Source: JADKIH01 sp049363815
Lineage (GTDB): Bacteria > Bacteroidota > Bacteroidia > AKYH767-A > 2013-40CM-41-45
NCBI GenBank assembly: GCA_049363815.1
Contig: JBMQEM010000163.1
Coordinates: 1 to 64,000 of the forward strand
DNA: 64,000 bases
Direction of reading: 5' to 3'
Shown here: one piece after another, positions 9,167 to 17,660 of the stretch
Position numbering within the stretch: the stretch's first letter is position 1
Layout of the letters: each line of letters opens with the position of its first letter
The notes under the pieces: model-generated
Database searches by the model: none
The model's input: only the letters and a program-made list of their open reading frames with translations
What the model was told of the DNA's origin: nothing
Made by a program: the position numbers and the translations under genes

Positions 9167-10189
9167 ATGAAAAAAGCACTACTCACCATCTTACTGTTTG
9201 TACCTTTCATTGGAAAGTCGCAAACTATTACAACAGCTGATCTTCCAACAGCCGGACTTGCATGGATCACAGGAAATGATTCAACCTATACGGAGGCAAT
9301 TCCTGCAGGTGGAACTGGACAAACCTGGGATTACAGTACTCTTCAGAATTTAGAGAATGATACAGCAGGGTTCATAAACGCAACAGGGACTCCTTATGCT
9401 TCCAGTTTTCCGAATTCAAATCTGGCAGGATATGATTGGCAATCCGGTGTCTATACTTATTTCACTACAAATACTTCCGGAATTTATCTGGACGGAATTA
9501 TCGGGCCATCCATTCAATATATTTTTGAAAGCAGTCAACTTTATATTCCTGTACCATTTTCATATGGCGATGTCAGAAATACATTTTCAAGAATTCAGAT
9601 CGATAGTGTTTACCTTGGGTACAATTCACGCTTTGTTTTAAGGACAAATTCTACATTCACCGCGGATGGATCAGGAAATCTGACACTCCCATCAGGTCAA
9701 TTTAACAACGTCTTAAGAATAAAGGAAATTGCAATGACTTACGATACATTGTCTATTGATACCGGTGGTGGAAATTATATTACTATATCAACCTCTGTTT
9801 CTCAGGTAACAAAATATAGTTTTGTAAAACCTGGAAACCCTGTAGCATTGATAATGTCAATTGAAGCTGATAGTTTAGGTCAGTTTGCAACAAGTTCTCA
9901 ATATTTTACCGGAACCTATATCAGTTCTGTCCCTTCTATACAGCTTTCGGATAAGATCAGAACGTATCCTAATCCTGCGAATGAATCTATTAATTTCGAT
10001 CTGACGACCATAAAAGATGTTTCAGTGATTGAGATCTTCGATACAAATGGAAATCTCATCAGAAAGATTCAGCCTGATGCCAACGGGATTTTTTCACTTC
10101 CTGCCACCGGTCTTTCTAACGGTAATTATCACTATTCTATTTCAGGAAAGGGATCAAAGGTATACGGAACATTCCAGGTGCAACATTGA
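9167..10189 (+). CDS. T9SS-sorted secreted protein, function unknown
   Basis: A 340-aa exported protein with a signal peptide (KKALLTILLFVPFIGKSQ), cut near residue 19. Residues 20-255 form a Thr/Ser/Gly/Asn-rich beta domain with no motif I recognise; its opening (ITTADLPTAGLAW, then GGTGQTWDYSTL) resembles other Bacteroidota secreted proteins of unknown role. The last 75 residues are a type A sorting domain: the YPNPA motif, then strand pairs ending in GNYHYSISGKGSKVYGTF, which direct export through the type IX system. A terminator hairpin follows. Confidence 0.8.
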   Translation: MKKALLTILLFVPFIGKSQTITTADLPTAGLAWITGNDSTYTEAIPAGGTGQTWDYSTLQNLENDTAGFINATGTPYASSFPNSNLAGYDWQSGVYTYFTTNTSGIYLDGIIGPSIQYIFESSQLYIPVPFSYGDVRNTFSRIQIDSVYLGYNSRFVLRTNSTFTADGSGNLTLPSGQFNNVLRIKEIAMTYDTLSIDTGGGNYITISTSVSQVTKYSFVKPGNPVALIMSIEADSLGQFATSSQYFTGTYISSVPSIQLSDKIRTYPNPANESINFDLTTIKDVSVIEIFDTNGNLIRKIQPDANGIFSLPATGLSNGNYHYSISGKGSKVYGTFQVQH

Positions 10190-10208
10190 GAATAAATTAA
10201 AATTTAAC

Positions 10209-10240
10209 AAAAGGGGAAGACATCGGTTTTCCCTTTTTTT
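10209..10240 (+). terminator. Terminator after the 340-aa T9SS protein
   Basis: AAAAGGGGAA pairs with TTTTCCCTTT around an 8-9 nt loop and continues into T7, 20 nt after the stop. Confidence 0.65.
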
Positions 10241-10252
10241 GTACCTTGTGGT

Positions 10253-10561
10253 ATGAGAATCCTGATGATATTTACTTTCCTGCTTTTTGTTTCAATAGAA
10301 ACTGTCAGTGCCCAGGATTCAACAGCAGTGAAAAAAAATCAATACCAGATCTTTTTAAATCAACCTGCCAAAACAATAAAATACATAATGTATGATAAGG
10401 ATTTTCTTCCGATCCAGGGAGAATTATCCGAAGATAAAAAATCTGTTATCATGAAAAATTACAAGACCGGAGCTAAGGTGAGATTAAAGGTAGAATACGA
10501 AGACGGAACATCTGAAGAAATAATAAAGAGTCCTTGCTTTATTGATCCGGTAATAAGCTGA
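10253..10561 (+). CDS. Small exported protein, unknown
   Basis: A 102-aa protein with a clear signal peptide (MRILMIFTFLLFVSIETVSA, cut before QDS). The mature part of about 80 residues is predicted to be mostly beta strands (QYQIFLNQPAKTIKYIMYDK, then GAKVRLKVEYEDGT) with a single cysteine near the end. It resembles a lone Ig-like or transthyretin-like fold, but I cannot assign a family. It converges with rimO, whose stop codon lies only 8 nt away. Confidence 0.65.
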   Translation: MRILMIFTFLLFVSIETVSAQDSTAVKKNQYQIFLNQPAKTIKYIMYDKDFLPIQGELSEDKKSVIMKNYKTGAKVRLKVEYEDGTSEEIIKSPCFIDPVIS

Positions 10562-10569
10562 ACGTTTTT

Positions 10570-11883
10570 TTAATTTACTGTAACTCCAAAAAGATCAAAT
10601 TCGCCGGCGTCAGTAATTTTTATATCTGCAAAATCACCTATCCTTACATAATTATCTTTTGCTTCCAGCAAAACTTCATTATCAACCTCAGGAGAATCAA
10701 ACTCTGTTCTGCCAATAAAGTAACCACCTTCTTTTCTGTCAAAAAGTACTTTATAAATATTTCCAATCTTTTCTTCATTTTTCTCTGAGGAAATTGTTTG
10801 CTGTATTGACATGATCTCAGCACAACGATCTCTTTTCACATTATCCGGAACATTGTCCTCTAGCAAATATGCATGCGTATTCTCTTCATGAGAATATGCA
10901 AAAATCCCCAACCTGTCAAAACGACTTTCCTTTACCCACTCTTTCATTTCCTCAAAATCAGATTCCGTCTCACCGGGGTAACCACCTATCAAAGTTGTAC
11001 GGAGAGCAATGCCCGGGACTTTAGACCTGATCTCAGAAATAAGATCATTGGTCTTTTGTCTGGTTGTGCCTCTGCGCATACTTTTTAACATGCTGTCAGA
11101 AATATGTTGTAAAGGCATATCAAGATATTTACAGATGTTCTCCCTCTCATTCATCACGTCCAGAATGTCCATAGGGAATCCGGAAGGAAAAGCATAGTGA
11201 AGACGGATCCATTCGATACCATTTACATCAGATAAGTTTTTTAGTAACTCGGAAAGATTTCGCTTTTTGTAAATATCAAGTCCATAGTACGTCAGGTCTT
11301 GTGCAATCAGGATCAATTCCTTTACTCCTTTTGTTGCCAACGTTTTTGCTTGAGTCACCAGTTCTTCAATCGGGGTACTGATATGCGTACCTCGCATCAG
11401 AGGTATTGCACAGAAAGAACATGGTCGATCGCATCCTTCTGAAATTTTCAGATACGCATAATGTTTAGGAGTTGTAAGTAATCGCTCTCCGATCAGTTCG
11501 TGCTTGTAATCTGCACCAAGTGATTTCAAAAGCAAGGGCAGGTCACGGGTTCCGAAAAATTCATCAACGTTTTTTATTTCCCTTGAAAGTTCCGGTTTAT
11601 ACCTTTCACTTAAACAACCGGTAACGATCAGTTTGTCGATCTTTCCTGCTTCTTTTGCCTGGGCAAATTCAAGAATCGTATCGATACTTTCCTGTTTAGC
11701 ATTATCAATAAAACCGCAGGTATTGATGATCACAATTCCTGAATCATAATCAGTGGATTCATGTGCAACATCAAATTTATTTGCGCGCAGCTGTCCCATG
11801 AGTACTTCACTGTCGTAGACATTCTTCGAGCAGCCAAGTGTGATGACATTGATCTTATTTTTCTTGAATGATTTTGTTTTCAT
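10570..11883 (-). CDS. rimO: Ribosomal protein S12 methylthiotransferase RimO
   Basis: Radical-SAM enzyme that adds a methylthio group to the conserved aspartate of ribosomal protein S12. It is 437 aa from the ATG at 11883; a TTG two codons further upstream is less likely. The N-terminal UPF0004 cluster cysteines are C18 (LGCSKN), C56 (NTCGF) and C90 (VTGCLSERY). The radical-SAM cluster CDRPCSFC is at 151-158. A TRAM domain forms the last 65 residues. The start lies 8 nt after the ftsY stop, so it is the last gene of rpmG-DUF4295-ftsY-rimO, a standard Bacteroidota order. Confidence 0.95.
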   Translation of the reverse strand: MKTKSFKKNKINVITLGCSKNVYDSEVLMGQLRANKFDVAHESTDYDSGIVIINTCGFIDNAKQESIDTILEFAQAKEAGKIDKLIVTGCLSERYKPELSREIKNVDEFFGTRDLPLLLKSLGADYKHELIGERLLTTPKHYAYLKISEGCDRPCSFCAIPLMRGTHISTPIEELVTQAKTLATKGVKELILIAQDLTYYGLDIYKKRNLSELLKNLSDVNGIEWIRLHYAFPSGFPMDILDVMNERENICKYLDMPLQHISDSMLKSMRRGTTRQKTNDLISEIRSKVPGIALRTTLIGGYPGETESDFEEMKEWVKESRFDRLGIFAYSHEENTHAYLLEDNVPDNVKRDRCAEIMSIQQTISSEKNEEKIGNIYKVLFDRKEGGYFIGRTEFDSPEVDNEVLLEAKDNYVRIGDFADIKITDAGEFDLFGVTVN

Positions 11884-11891
11884 TATCAAAC

Positions 11892-12848
11892 TTACATTTC
11901 ACCGAATAAAGAATCTACAAATTCATTCTTATTGAATGCCTGCAGATCTTCCATCTTCTCTCCAACTCCAATGTATTTTACAGGGATCTTGAATTCATCA
12001 GAAATACCAATCACCACTCCACCTTTAGCAGTACCATCAAGTTTAGTCAAAGCAAGAGCATTTACTTCCGTTGCCAGCGTAAACTGTTTGGCCTGTTCAA
12101 TAGCATTCTGACCTGTACTTGCATCAAGGACCAGAAGGATCTCATGGGGCGCACCAGGAATTACTTTCTGAATTACCCGCTTGATCTTAGAAAGTTCATT
12201 CATCAGATTTACTTTATTATGCAGACGACCGGCAGTATCAATTATGAGAACATCCATATTCTGTGAGACAGCAGTCTGAACTGATTCAAAAGCAACTGAA
12301 GCCGGATCTGAACCCATAGCTTGTTTGACAATAGGAACCCCTACCCGTTTACTCCATATATCAAGCTGGTCAACAGCAGCAGCTCTGAAGGTATCGGCAG
12401 CTCCCAGCATTACGTTGAGTCCGGTTTTTTTAAACTGATGTGAAAGTTTTCCGATAGTTGTTGTTTTTCCGACACCATTTACACCAACGACCATAATGAC
12501 ATATGGCTTGACTCCTGATGGAATAGAAAATTCTTCAACTGAATCTGATTTGTTCTCGCTTAATAATTCAGTGACTTCAGATTTTAAAAGTTTATTCAGT
12601 TCGTCGGTACCAACATATTTATCTTTTGCAACCCTTTCTTCCAGACGTTTAATGATCTTTAATGTGGTGCTAACACCGACATCTGAAGAGACAAGGATCT
12701 CTTCAAGGTTATCCAGTACTTCAGCATCAACCGTTGACTTTCCTACAACTGCTTTTGCAATCCTGGAAAATAAAGAGGTCTTTGTTTTTTCAAGACCTTT
12801 GTCGAGACTTTCTTTTTTCTCTTTTGAAAAAAAACTGAATATTCCCAT
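11892..12848 (-). CDS. ftsY: Signal recognition particle receptor FtsY
   Basis: Membrane-docking GTPase that receives SRP-ribosome complexes. It is 318 aa, short because the acidic A domain is reduced to a Lys/Glu-rich stretch (residues 9-22), as usual in this phylum. The NG domain shows P-loop GVNGVGKT (122-129), DTFRAAAVDQL, the G3 motif DTAGR, and TKLDGTAKGG near the C-terminus. It is co-directional with the DUF4295 gene 86 nt upstream. Confidence 0.96.
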   Translation of the reverse strand: MGIFSFFSKEKKESLDKGLEKTKTSLFSRIAKAVVGKSTVDAEVLDNLEEILVSSDVGVSTTLKIIKRLEERVAKDKYVGTDELNKLLKSEVTELLSENKSDSVEEFSIPSGVKPYVIMVVGVNGVGKTTTIGKLSHQFKKTGLNVMLGAADTFRAAAVDQLDIWSKRVGVPIVKQAMGSDPASVAFESVQTAVSQNMDVLIIDTAGRLHNKVNLMNELSKIKRVIQKVIPGAPHEILLVLDASTGQNAIEQAKQFTLATEVNALALTKLDGTAKGGVVIGISDEFKIPVKYIGVGEKMEDLQAFNKNEFVDSLFGEM

Positions 12849-12934
12849 TGGTTGTTGTGCTTTAAAATTTCAAATAAATAAAAAAGCTCCTTTCAGAGTG
12901 AAAGAAGCTCAGTTATATATTTAATACGATTGTA

Positions 12935-13087
12935 TTATTTGTTTTTAAGAAAATCTTTCACGTGATCGTTGTGAACTACTTCTTCCTTGAACTGATAAGA
13001 ACCGTTATCAGTTTTTACCATCTTGATCACTTTTGAAAATTCTTTACCTTTTCCACTCTTTAGAGTTGCGACAACTTTCTTTGCCAT
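12935..13087 (-). CDS. DUF4295 family small protein
   Basis: A 50-aa basic protein that begins MAKKVVATLKSGKGKEFSK and ends KDFLKNK. Both the sequence pattern and the position between rpmG and ftsY match DUF4295, a Bacteroidota family next to ribosomal-protein genes and often suspected to be a ribosome-associated protein. The start ATG (13085-13087) is 33 nt after the rpmG stop. Function is unknown; a role at the ribosome is inference from size, charge and context. Confidence 0.9.
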   Translation of the reverse strand: MAKKVVATLKSGKGKEFSKVIKMVKTDNGSYQFKEEVVHNDHVKDFLKNK

Positions 13088-13120
13088 AGCTTAATCCTTT
13101 TGAACTATTTTAATTAGGAA

Positions 13121-13303
13121 TTATTTAATTTCTTTATGTACAGTCATTTTCTTAAGGATAGAATTGTATTTCTTCACCTCAAGACGTTCTGTCGTATTTT
13201 TTTTATTCTTCGTTGTGATGTAACGAGACATACCCGGCATTCCGCTCGTTTTGTGCTCTGTACATTCTAGAATCACCTGGATCCTGTTACCTTTCTTTGC
13301 CAT
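13121..13303 (-). CDS. rpmG: 50S ribosomal protein L33
   Basis: A 60-aa large-subunit protein. The ATG at 13303 gives the normal L33 start MAKKGNRIQVILECTEHK; an upstream in-frame start would add 15 unrelated residues. The body (SRYITTKNKKNTTERLEVKK) is diagnostic. There is only one Cys, so it is the form without a zinc ribbon. It has its own promoter-like element at 13367-13374, which fits with rpmG being separated here from rpmB. Confidence 0.95.
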   Translation of the reverse strand: MAKKGNRIQVILECTEHKTSGMPGMSRYITTKNKKNTTERLEVKKYNSILKKMTVHKEIK

Positions 13304-13366
13304 GATAAAATTCCTTTTTTTTTGATGTTTCCCGCCGCTTCGGCTCACGGATTATTTACGGGGCTG

Positions 13367-13374
13367 CAAATATA
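13367..13374 (-). promoter_or_regulatory. -7 element for rpmG-DUF4295-ftsY-rimO
   Basis: On the minus strand TATATTTG is followed by CAGCCCCG. The same TTTGCAGCCCC string precedes the tRNA at 63806, a similarity expected of strong stable-RNA/ribosomal promoters in this phylum. The leader would be about 60 nt. I see no good TTG at -33. Confidence 0.55.
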
Positions 13375-13430
13375 GGTATTCTTGTGAAATAAAAAAGCTT
13401 TTAGCCTGATTTTTATGTTCTTTTCACCAA

Positions 13431-14831
13431 TTATTTGTTCATATCCGTTTTTCTCGATCTCAGCTTTTCAATTTCTTCAACTGTTCTGGGTGCTGATTCC
13501 GATAAATTTACCGGGCCATTGTCGGTTATCAGGATATCATCCTCGATTCTCACCCCAATATTCCACCATTTTGGGTCACAATCGCTGTTTTCTTCAATAT
13601 AAATGCCCGGTTCAACCGTGATAATGTTTCCGCTTTTTAACGGACCTCTTGATCCTGGATCGTGAACATCAAGTCCCAGGTAATGAGAGGTTCCATGCAT
13701 GAAATATTTATCTGATTCGGAAACATCCTTAATGATCCCCAGACTGACCAGTCCCTTTGCAATTACAGATGATGCAGCAAAGTGCACATCGCTAAAAGGA
13801 TTTCCTTTTACACAAGCCTGAATTCCTTCATTCTGAGCTTTTAATACCAATTCATAAATGATCTTTTGTTCTGGTGTAAATTTATTTCCGATTGGGATGG
13901 TCCTGGTAACATCTGCTGTATAGCCATGATATTCTGCACCCATATCAAGCAGGATGAGATCAGACTCATTCATTGTTCTTCTGTTGGAAGTGTAATGCAG
14001 GATGACTGAATTTTCACGGCTTCCACAGATGCTCGAATATCCGAATGTTTCTGCTCCTTGTTTTTTAAATTCATATTCACCGATCGCCTGTACCTGATAT
14101 TCCGTCATCCCCGGACTTGCATTTTGCATCATAGAAAGAAATCCATTGCAAGTCATTGTAACAGCCTGCTTCATCAGTTTGATTTCTTCTTCTGTTTTTA
14201 CTTCACGTAATTCCTGCATGATCTTATTCAACGTGAAGCCATCGCCTCTGTCCGGATTCTGACTGATAATATTTCTGAAACAGTCGTCGAGTTCGAACAG
14301 ATCACAAGAGTTATTTTTATCATTTGCAATTCCTTTATGCATTTTCAAATGCAGAATTCTTAATGATGAATCTGAAAAAAGCGATGTACGTTTTAGAAAG
14401 TCTTCAGCGTAGAAAACAGTTTTAACTCCCGAAATTATTTGTGCCCCTTTGATTCCTGCTCTGCGGCCATTCCAGATCTCTCTTGATTTATCACGGACAG
14501 GAACAAAAAGAATTTCATGTATGAAATTTTCATTGACGGAAACAGAATCCTTATAGATCAATAAGACAGAATTCGGTTCATTGAAACCGGTCAGGTAATA
14601 AAAATTCGGATCTTGATGATAATCGTAATCCACGTCATTTGCTCTATTGCGTTCAGGATTTGCAAAGAATACTGCAACAGAATTCAGTGGTAATTTATTT
14701 CTTACCGCTTCCCGCCTTCCCTGATGAAAAGAAGCAGGAAGCAGATCATTTTCATACCTGTAATACGAAAAATCCTGGCCTTGACAAATTACAGTGGCAA
14801 GTAGAAAAATGAGATAGGTTAATCTGAACAT
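13431..14831 (-). CDS. Exported M24-family aminopeptidase P-like metallopeptidase
   Basis: Xaa-Pro aminopeptidase-like enzyme removing N-terminal residues before proline; 466 aa. The ATG at 14831 starts a signal peptide (MFRLTYLIFLLATVICQG), so it probably acts in the periplasm; an upstream TTG would bury it. The N-terminal AMP_N domain covers about 20-160. The pita-bread catalytic domain has all five metal ligands: Asp in LDMGAEYHG and in ADVTRTIP, His in HGTSHYLGLDVHD, Glu in VEPGIYIEE, and Glu in GVRIEDDIL. It lies between rpmB and rpmG, normally adjacent genes, and is bounded by the rpmB terminator and the rpmG promoter. Confidence 0.9.
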   Translation of the reverse strand: MFRLTYLIFLLATVICQGQDFSYYRYENDLLPASFHQGRREAVRNKLPLNSVAVFFANPERNRANDVDYDYHQDPNFYYLTGFNEPNSVLLIYKDSVSVNENFIHEILFVPVRDKSREIWNGRRAGIKGAQIISGVKTVFYAEDFLKRTSLFSDSSLRILHLKMHKGIANDKNNSCDLFELDDCFRNIISQNPDRGDGFTLNKIMQELREVKTEEEIKLMKQAVTMTCNGFLSMMQNASPGMTEYQVQAIGEYEFKKQGAETFGYSSICGSRENSVILHYTSNRRTMNESDLILLDMGAEYHGYTADVTRTIPIGNKFTPEQKIIYELVLKAQNEGIQACVKGNPFSDVHFAASSVIAKGLVSLGIIKDVSESDKYFMHGTSHYLGLDVHDPGSRGPLKSGNIITVEPGIYIEENSDCDPKWWNIGVRIEDDILITDNGPVNLSESAPRTVEEIEKLRSRKTDMNK

Positions 14832-14847
14832 GAATTCAAATTTAGGC

Positions 14848-14877
14848 AAAAAAAAAGCCGGTAAGATTACCGGCTTT
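14848..14877 (-). terminator. Terminator of rpmB
   Basis: A perfect 11-bp stem AAAGCCGGTAA / TTACCGGCTTT (14854-14877) runs into a T-run on the minus strand. It ends rpmB transcription just before the peptidase start at 14831, so the peptidase needs its own promoter or read-through. Confidence 0.85.
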
Positions 14878-14897
14878 GTTATATTATCTTAAGATAA

Positions 14898-15131
14898 TCA
14901 GATCGTACCTTTGCGGATAGCTTTTTCTATTGCAGCACTGATACCTAATTTGTCAATTGTACGCAATGCAGACGTAGAAACTTTTAAAGTAATCCATTCA
15001 CCCAATTCAGGTACAAAGAACTTCTTCGTCTGCAAATTCGGATTGAACTTGCGTTTCGTTTTCTTATTTGAGAAGGAAACACTGTTTCCTGTCATTGCCT
15101 TTTTTCCTGTTAAATCACAAATACGTGCCAT
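14898..15131 (-). CDS. rpmB: 50S ribosomal protein L28
   Basis: A 77-aa large-subunit protein beginning MARICDLTGKKAMTGNSVSF, the normal L28 start, with the expected KRKFNPNLQTKKFF and STSALRTIDKLG segments. It is preceded by a good promoter at 15154-15182 and followed by a strong terminator, so it appears monocistronic. That is unusual, because rpmB and rpmG are generally adjacent. Confidence 0.96.
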   Translation of the reverse strand: MARICDLTGKKAMTGNSVSFSNKKTKRKFNPNLQTKKFFVPELGEWITLKVSTSALRTIDKLGISAAIEKAIRKGTI

Positions 15132-15153
15132 TTCAATCGTTTTTTAAGAGGCG

Positions 15154-15182
15154 CAAAGATAGCTTTTTTTATTAATCTGCAA
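15154..15182 (-). promoter_or_regulatory. Promoter of rpmB
   Basis: On the minus strand TTG (15182-15180), an 18-bp spacer and TATCTTTG (15161-15154) match the Bacteroidota consensus exactly. The leader is about 20 nt. Confidence 0.7.
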
Positions 15183-15215
15183 TACTTTTATTCAGATTTC
15201 TGCACATATAATTGT

Positions 15216-16463
15216 TCATTTTGTTCCAAGTAACTCTTTTCTGAGGCCATTCAGGGCATGTAAAGCGGTTTCAGTTATGATTCTCAGTCGGTTAGAGCCC
15301 AATTGGACCTTCCAGGCTTTGGTTTTATCTGGTCCGGAAATCGCGATCCAGACGGTTCCAACCGGCTTAAGTTCTGATCCACCGGAAGGACCGGCAATGC
15401 CTGAAGTGGCTATGGCATAATCGGTTTTGAGCATTTTACGAGCAAGTTCTGCCATTTGAGTCACCACTTCCTGACTGACTGCGCCGTGTTTTTCAATCAA
15501 GGCAGGATCGACTTTTAACAGACCGGTCTTAAGATCGTTTGAATACGGAAGTACGGATCCCATAAAATACCGGGAGCTACCCGGAACCGAAGTGATCTTA
15601 TGCGCAATAAAACCTCCGGTGCAGCTTTCAGCGGTTGATAAGGTTTTTCCCTTCTTTACCAGCAATTCGCCAATAAGCGTTTCAAGCTGATCAGATTCAT
15701 ATCCAAAGATATGATCAGGGATCAGCTTTATCAGTTCATCAGTTTGGGACTCTACTTCTGCTTTCAGTTTCTCCAGATCGTTACCATTCGCTGTGATCCG
15801 TAACCTGACTATTCCTGCTGAAGGCAGGTAAGCAAGTTTCATATAAGGCGGAAGAGCAAGTTCCCATTTCTCAATCAGGTCTGATAAGAATGACTCTCCT
15901 ATTCCCTGAGTCAGAATTGTTTTATGAACGATAGGTGCAAGATTGAATTTCGATCTTAGCTGTGGGATCACAAGAGTTTCCATCAAACCTTTCATTTCAT
16001 TCGGAACACCGGGCATAGAGACAATGATTTTACCTTCATCATTGAACCACATTCCGGGAGCTGTGCCGTTTTTGTTGAGCAGCACTTCACAATTTGCCGG
16101 TACAAAGGATTGCTGACGGTTAGTTTCAGTGATCGTTCGTCCTCTGGATCTAAAAATTTCTTCAATAATTTTAAATGATGGTTCATGAAAGATCAGATTC
16201 GTATTGAAGAATTCGCAAAGTGTATTCTTCGTAATATCATCCTTGGTCGGTCCCAGTCCACCGGTAATCAGTATTACATCCGCCCTCTTTTTGGCTTCCT
16301 GCAAAGTGGTTAAAATGTGTGATTTATCGTCGCTGATGGATGTGATCTGCTTAACTTTTATCCCAATCTCATTGAGCTTTTGTCCCATCCAGGCGCTATT
16401 AGTATCTATTACCTGACCAATCAGTAATTCATCTCCAATCGTTATTATTTCAGCAAGGATCAT
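15216..16463 (-). CDS. cinA: CinA family: competence/damage-inducible protein, NMN amidohydrolase
   Basis: A two-domain 415-aa protein. The N-terminal MoCF-like domain (1-170; IITIGDELLIGQ, ITGGLGPTKDDITK) has ADP-ribose pyrophosphatase activity in characterised members. The C-terminal CinA/PncC domain (about 255-410; TAESCTGGFIAHKITSVPGS, ATSGIAGPSGG) deamidates nicotinamide mononucleotide, a step in NAD recycling. The start ATG at 16463 follows a minus-strand TACCTTCG element. cinA upstream of rpmB is a frequent Bacteroidota arrangement. Confidence 0.94.
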   Translation of the reverse strand: MILAEIITIGDELLIGQVIDTNSAWMGQKLNEIGIKVKQITSISDDKSHILTTLQEAKKRADVILITGGLGPTKDDITKNTLCEFFNTNLIFHEPSFKIIEEIFRSRGRTITETNRQQSFVPANCEVLLNKNGTAPGMWFNDEGKIIVSMPGVPNEMKGLMETLVIPQLRSKFNLAPIVHKTILTQGIGESFLSDLIEKWELALPPYMKLAYLPSAGIVRLRITANGNDLEKLKAEVESQTDELIKLIPDHIFGYESDQLETLIGELLVKKGKTLSTAESCTGGFIAHKITSVPGSSRYFMGSVLPYSNDLKTGLLKVDPALIEKHGAVSQEVVTQMAELARKMLKTDYAIATSGIAGPSGGSELKPVGTVWIAISGPDKTKAWKVQLGSNRLRIITETALHALNGLRKELLGTK

Positions 16464-16481
16464 ATGAAATTCTTTATTTTG

Positions 16482-16489
16482 CGAAGGTA
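16482..16489 (-). promoter_or_regulatory. -7 element of cinA
   Basis: TACCTTCG on the minus strand, 18 nt upstream of the ATG; it matches TAnnTTTG with one change. No clear -33 TTG at the right distance. Confidence 0.45.
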
Positions 16490-16563
16490 AGATGAATAAT
16501 AATCAGGTTCGAATTTTGAGATCAATAAAATATTGTTTTAAGATACCCGTCTATTGATTCAGT

Positions 16564-17166
16564 ATGCAAGAACTGAGACACACAGCACTTGAAATGACCA
16601 AAAGCCAGAACGACTCGATAGGAGAAGTTATACAAGACAACGGAAAAAGGCTTTTCGACTTCATTCGAAACCGGGTTCGGGAAGAGGAAGAAGCAGAAGA
16701 TATTTTTCAGGACGTCATGATTGAATTGACTCAATCATACCGTATGATGCAACCTATTGAAAAAATGGCAGCATGGTTATTCCGTGTAGCAAGAAATAAG
16801 ATCACTGACAATTACCGGAAAAAGAGACCTGTTCTCCTGGATGATCAATTTTCATACAGAGGGAACGACGAAGATGAACCACTCTATATTCAGGACCTGA
16901 TCAAGTCAAGTGAAAAAAGTCCTGACAGTGATTTTGACAGGGCTTTGATCTATGATGCAATTGAAATGGCACTGGAAGAACTTCCTGCTGAACAGAGAGA
17001 TGTTTTTGTAAAGCATGAACTGGAAGGAAAAAGTTTTAAGGAGATGGCTGAAGAAACGGGTTTGTCACAAAACACATTGCTTTCAAGAAAGCGCTATGCT
17101 GTAATGGCACTCAGAGATAAATTACAATTCCTCTATACAGAATTAATGGAAGGAAAGAATTATTAA
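16564..17166 (+). CDS. ECF-type RNA polymerase sigma factor (sigma-70 family)
   Basis: A 200-aa alternative sigma factor. Region 2 covers about 25-85 (RLFDFIRNRVREEEEAEDIF, QDVMIELTQS, AAWLFRVARNKITDNYRKKR) and region 4 about 135-190 (ALEELPAEQRDVFVKHELEG, SFKEMAEETGLSQNTLLSRK). The ATG at 16564 is the longest start; an internal ATG at 16594 (MTKSQND) is equally compatible with the domain. The linker is unusually acidic. There is no recognisable FecR-type anti-sigma next to it. Instead a 119-aa membrane protein follows after 7 nt and is almost certainly co-transcribed. Confidence 0.9.
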   Translation: MQELRHTALEMTKSQNDSIGEVIQDNGKRLFDFIRNRVREEEEAEDIFQDVMIELTQSYRMMQPIEKMAAWLFRVARNKITDNYRKKRPVLLDDQFSYRGNDEDEPLYIQDLIKSSEKSPDSDFDRALIYDAIEMALEELPAEQRDVFVKHELEGKSFKEMAEETGLSQNTLLSRKRYAVMALRDKLQFLYTELMEGKNY

Positions 17167-17173
17167 AACAAAA

Positions 17174-17533
17174 ATGATGAAGAATACCTGGAAAATAAAA
17201 ATGGCCTTATTTGCAATTATTGCAGTTGCTGCAATGGCCGCAGTAGTAATGTGGTTATGGAACTGGCTGATACCTGTCCTGTTTCACGGACCTGAAATTG
17301 ATTATTTGCAATCTCTCGGATTGATGTTATTATCCAGAATTCTTTTCAGAGGATTTATAGGTGGCCCAAAAGGGATGTGTCATGGAGGCAATCATGGCGG
17401 TGAACAATGGAAAAGTAAATGGTCCAATCTGACACCAGATGAAAAAGAAAAGATGCGTGATCTTTGGAAGAAAAGATGCGGAAGCTTTGATTGTAATGAT
17501 TCGGATCCAGACAAGACCAAGAAGCCAGAATGA
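17174..17533 (+). CDS. Small membrane-anchored protein paired with the ECF sigma factor
   Basis: A 119-aa protein, family not recognised. Residues 9-36 form one hydrophobic helix (MALFAIIAVAAMAAVVMWLW) and the rest is soluble. A Gly/His patch (MCHGGNHGG, about 72-80) is followed by a helical segment SNLTPDEKEKMRDLWKKRCG with Cys residues and then an acidic/lysine tail. The 'L-T-P-E-E-K/R-E-K-M' pattern recalls CpxP/Spy/CnrX-like periplasmic sensors and refolding proteins, but the similarity is short. The 7-nt spacing after the sigma gene suggests a regulatory partner, perhaps an anti-sigma or metal sensor; this is inference. Confidence 0.6.
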   Translation: MMKNTWKIKMALFAIIAVAAMAAVVMWLWNWLIPVLFHGPEIDYLQSLGLMLLSRILFRGFIGGPKGMCHGGNHGGEQWKSKWSNLTPDEKEKMRDLWKKRCGSFDCNDSDPDKTKKPE

Positions 17534-17556
17534 TTTAATCAATGATAAAAATAAAG

Positions 17557-17590
17557 AAAACTCCGGAAAATTAATTCCGGAGTTTTTTTG
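17557..17590 (+). terminator. Terminator of the sigma/membrane-protein operon
   Basis: A perfect 12-bp stem (17557-17568 with 17575-17586) with a 6-nt loop and T7 tail, 24 nt after the stop of the 119-aa protein. Confidence 0.88.
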
Positions 17591-17660
17591 TTCCCTTGCG
17601 GAAAAGTGAAGATCTGGTTTTGGCTCTATCTTTGTATATTTACCGGATAAACTATCAAAT

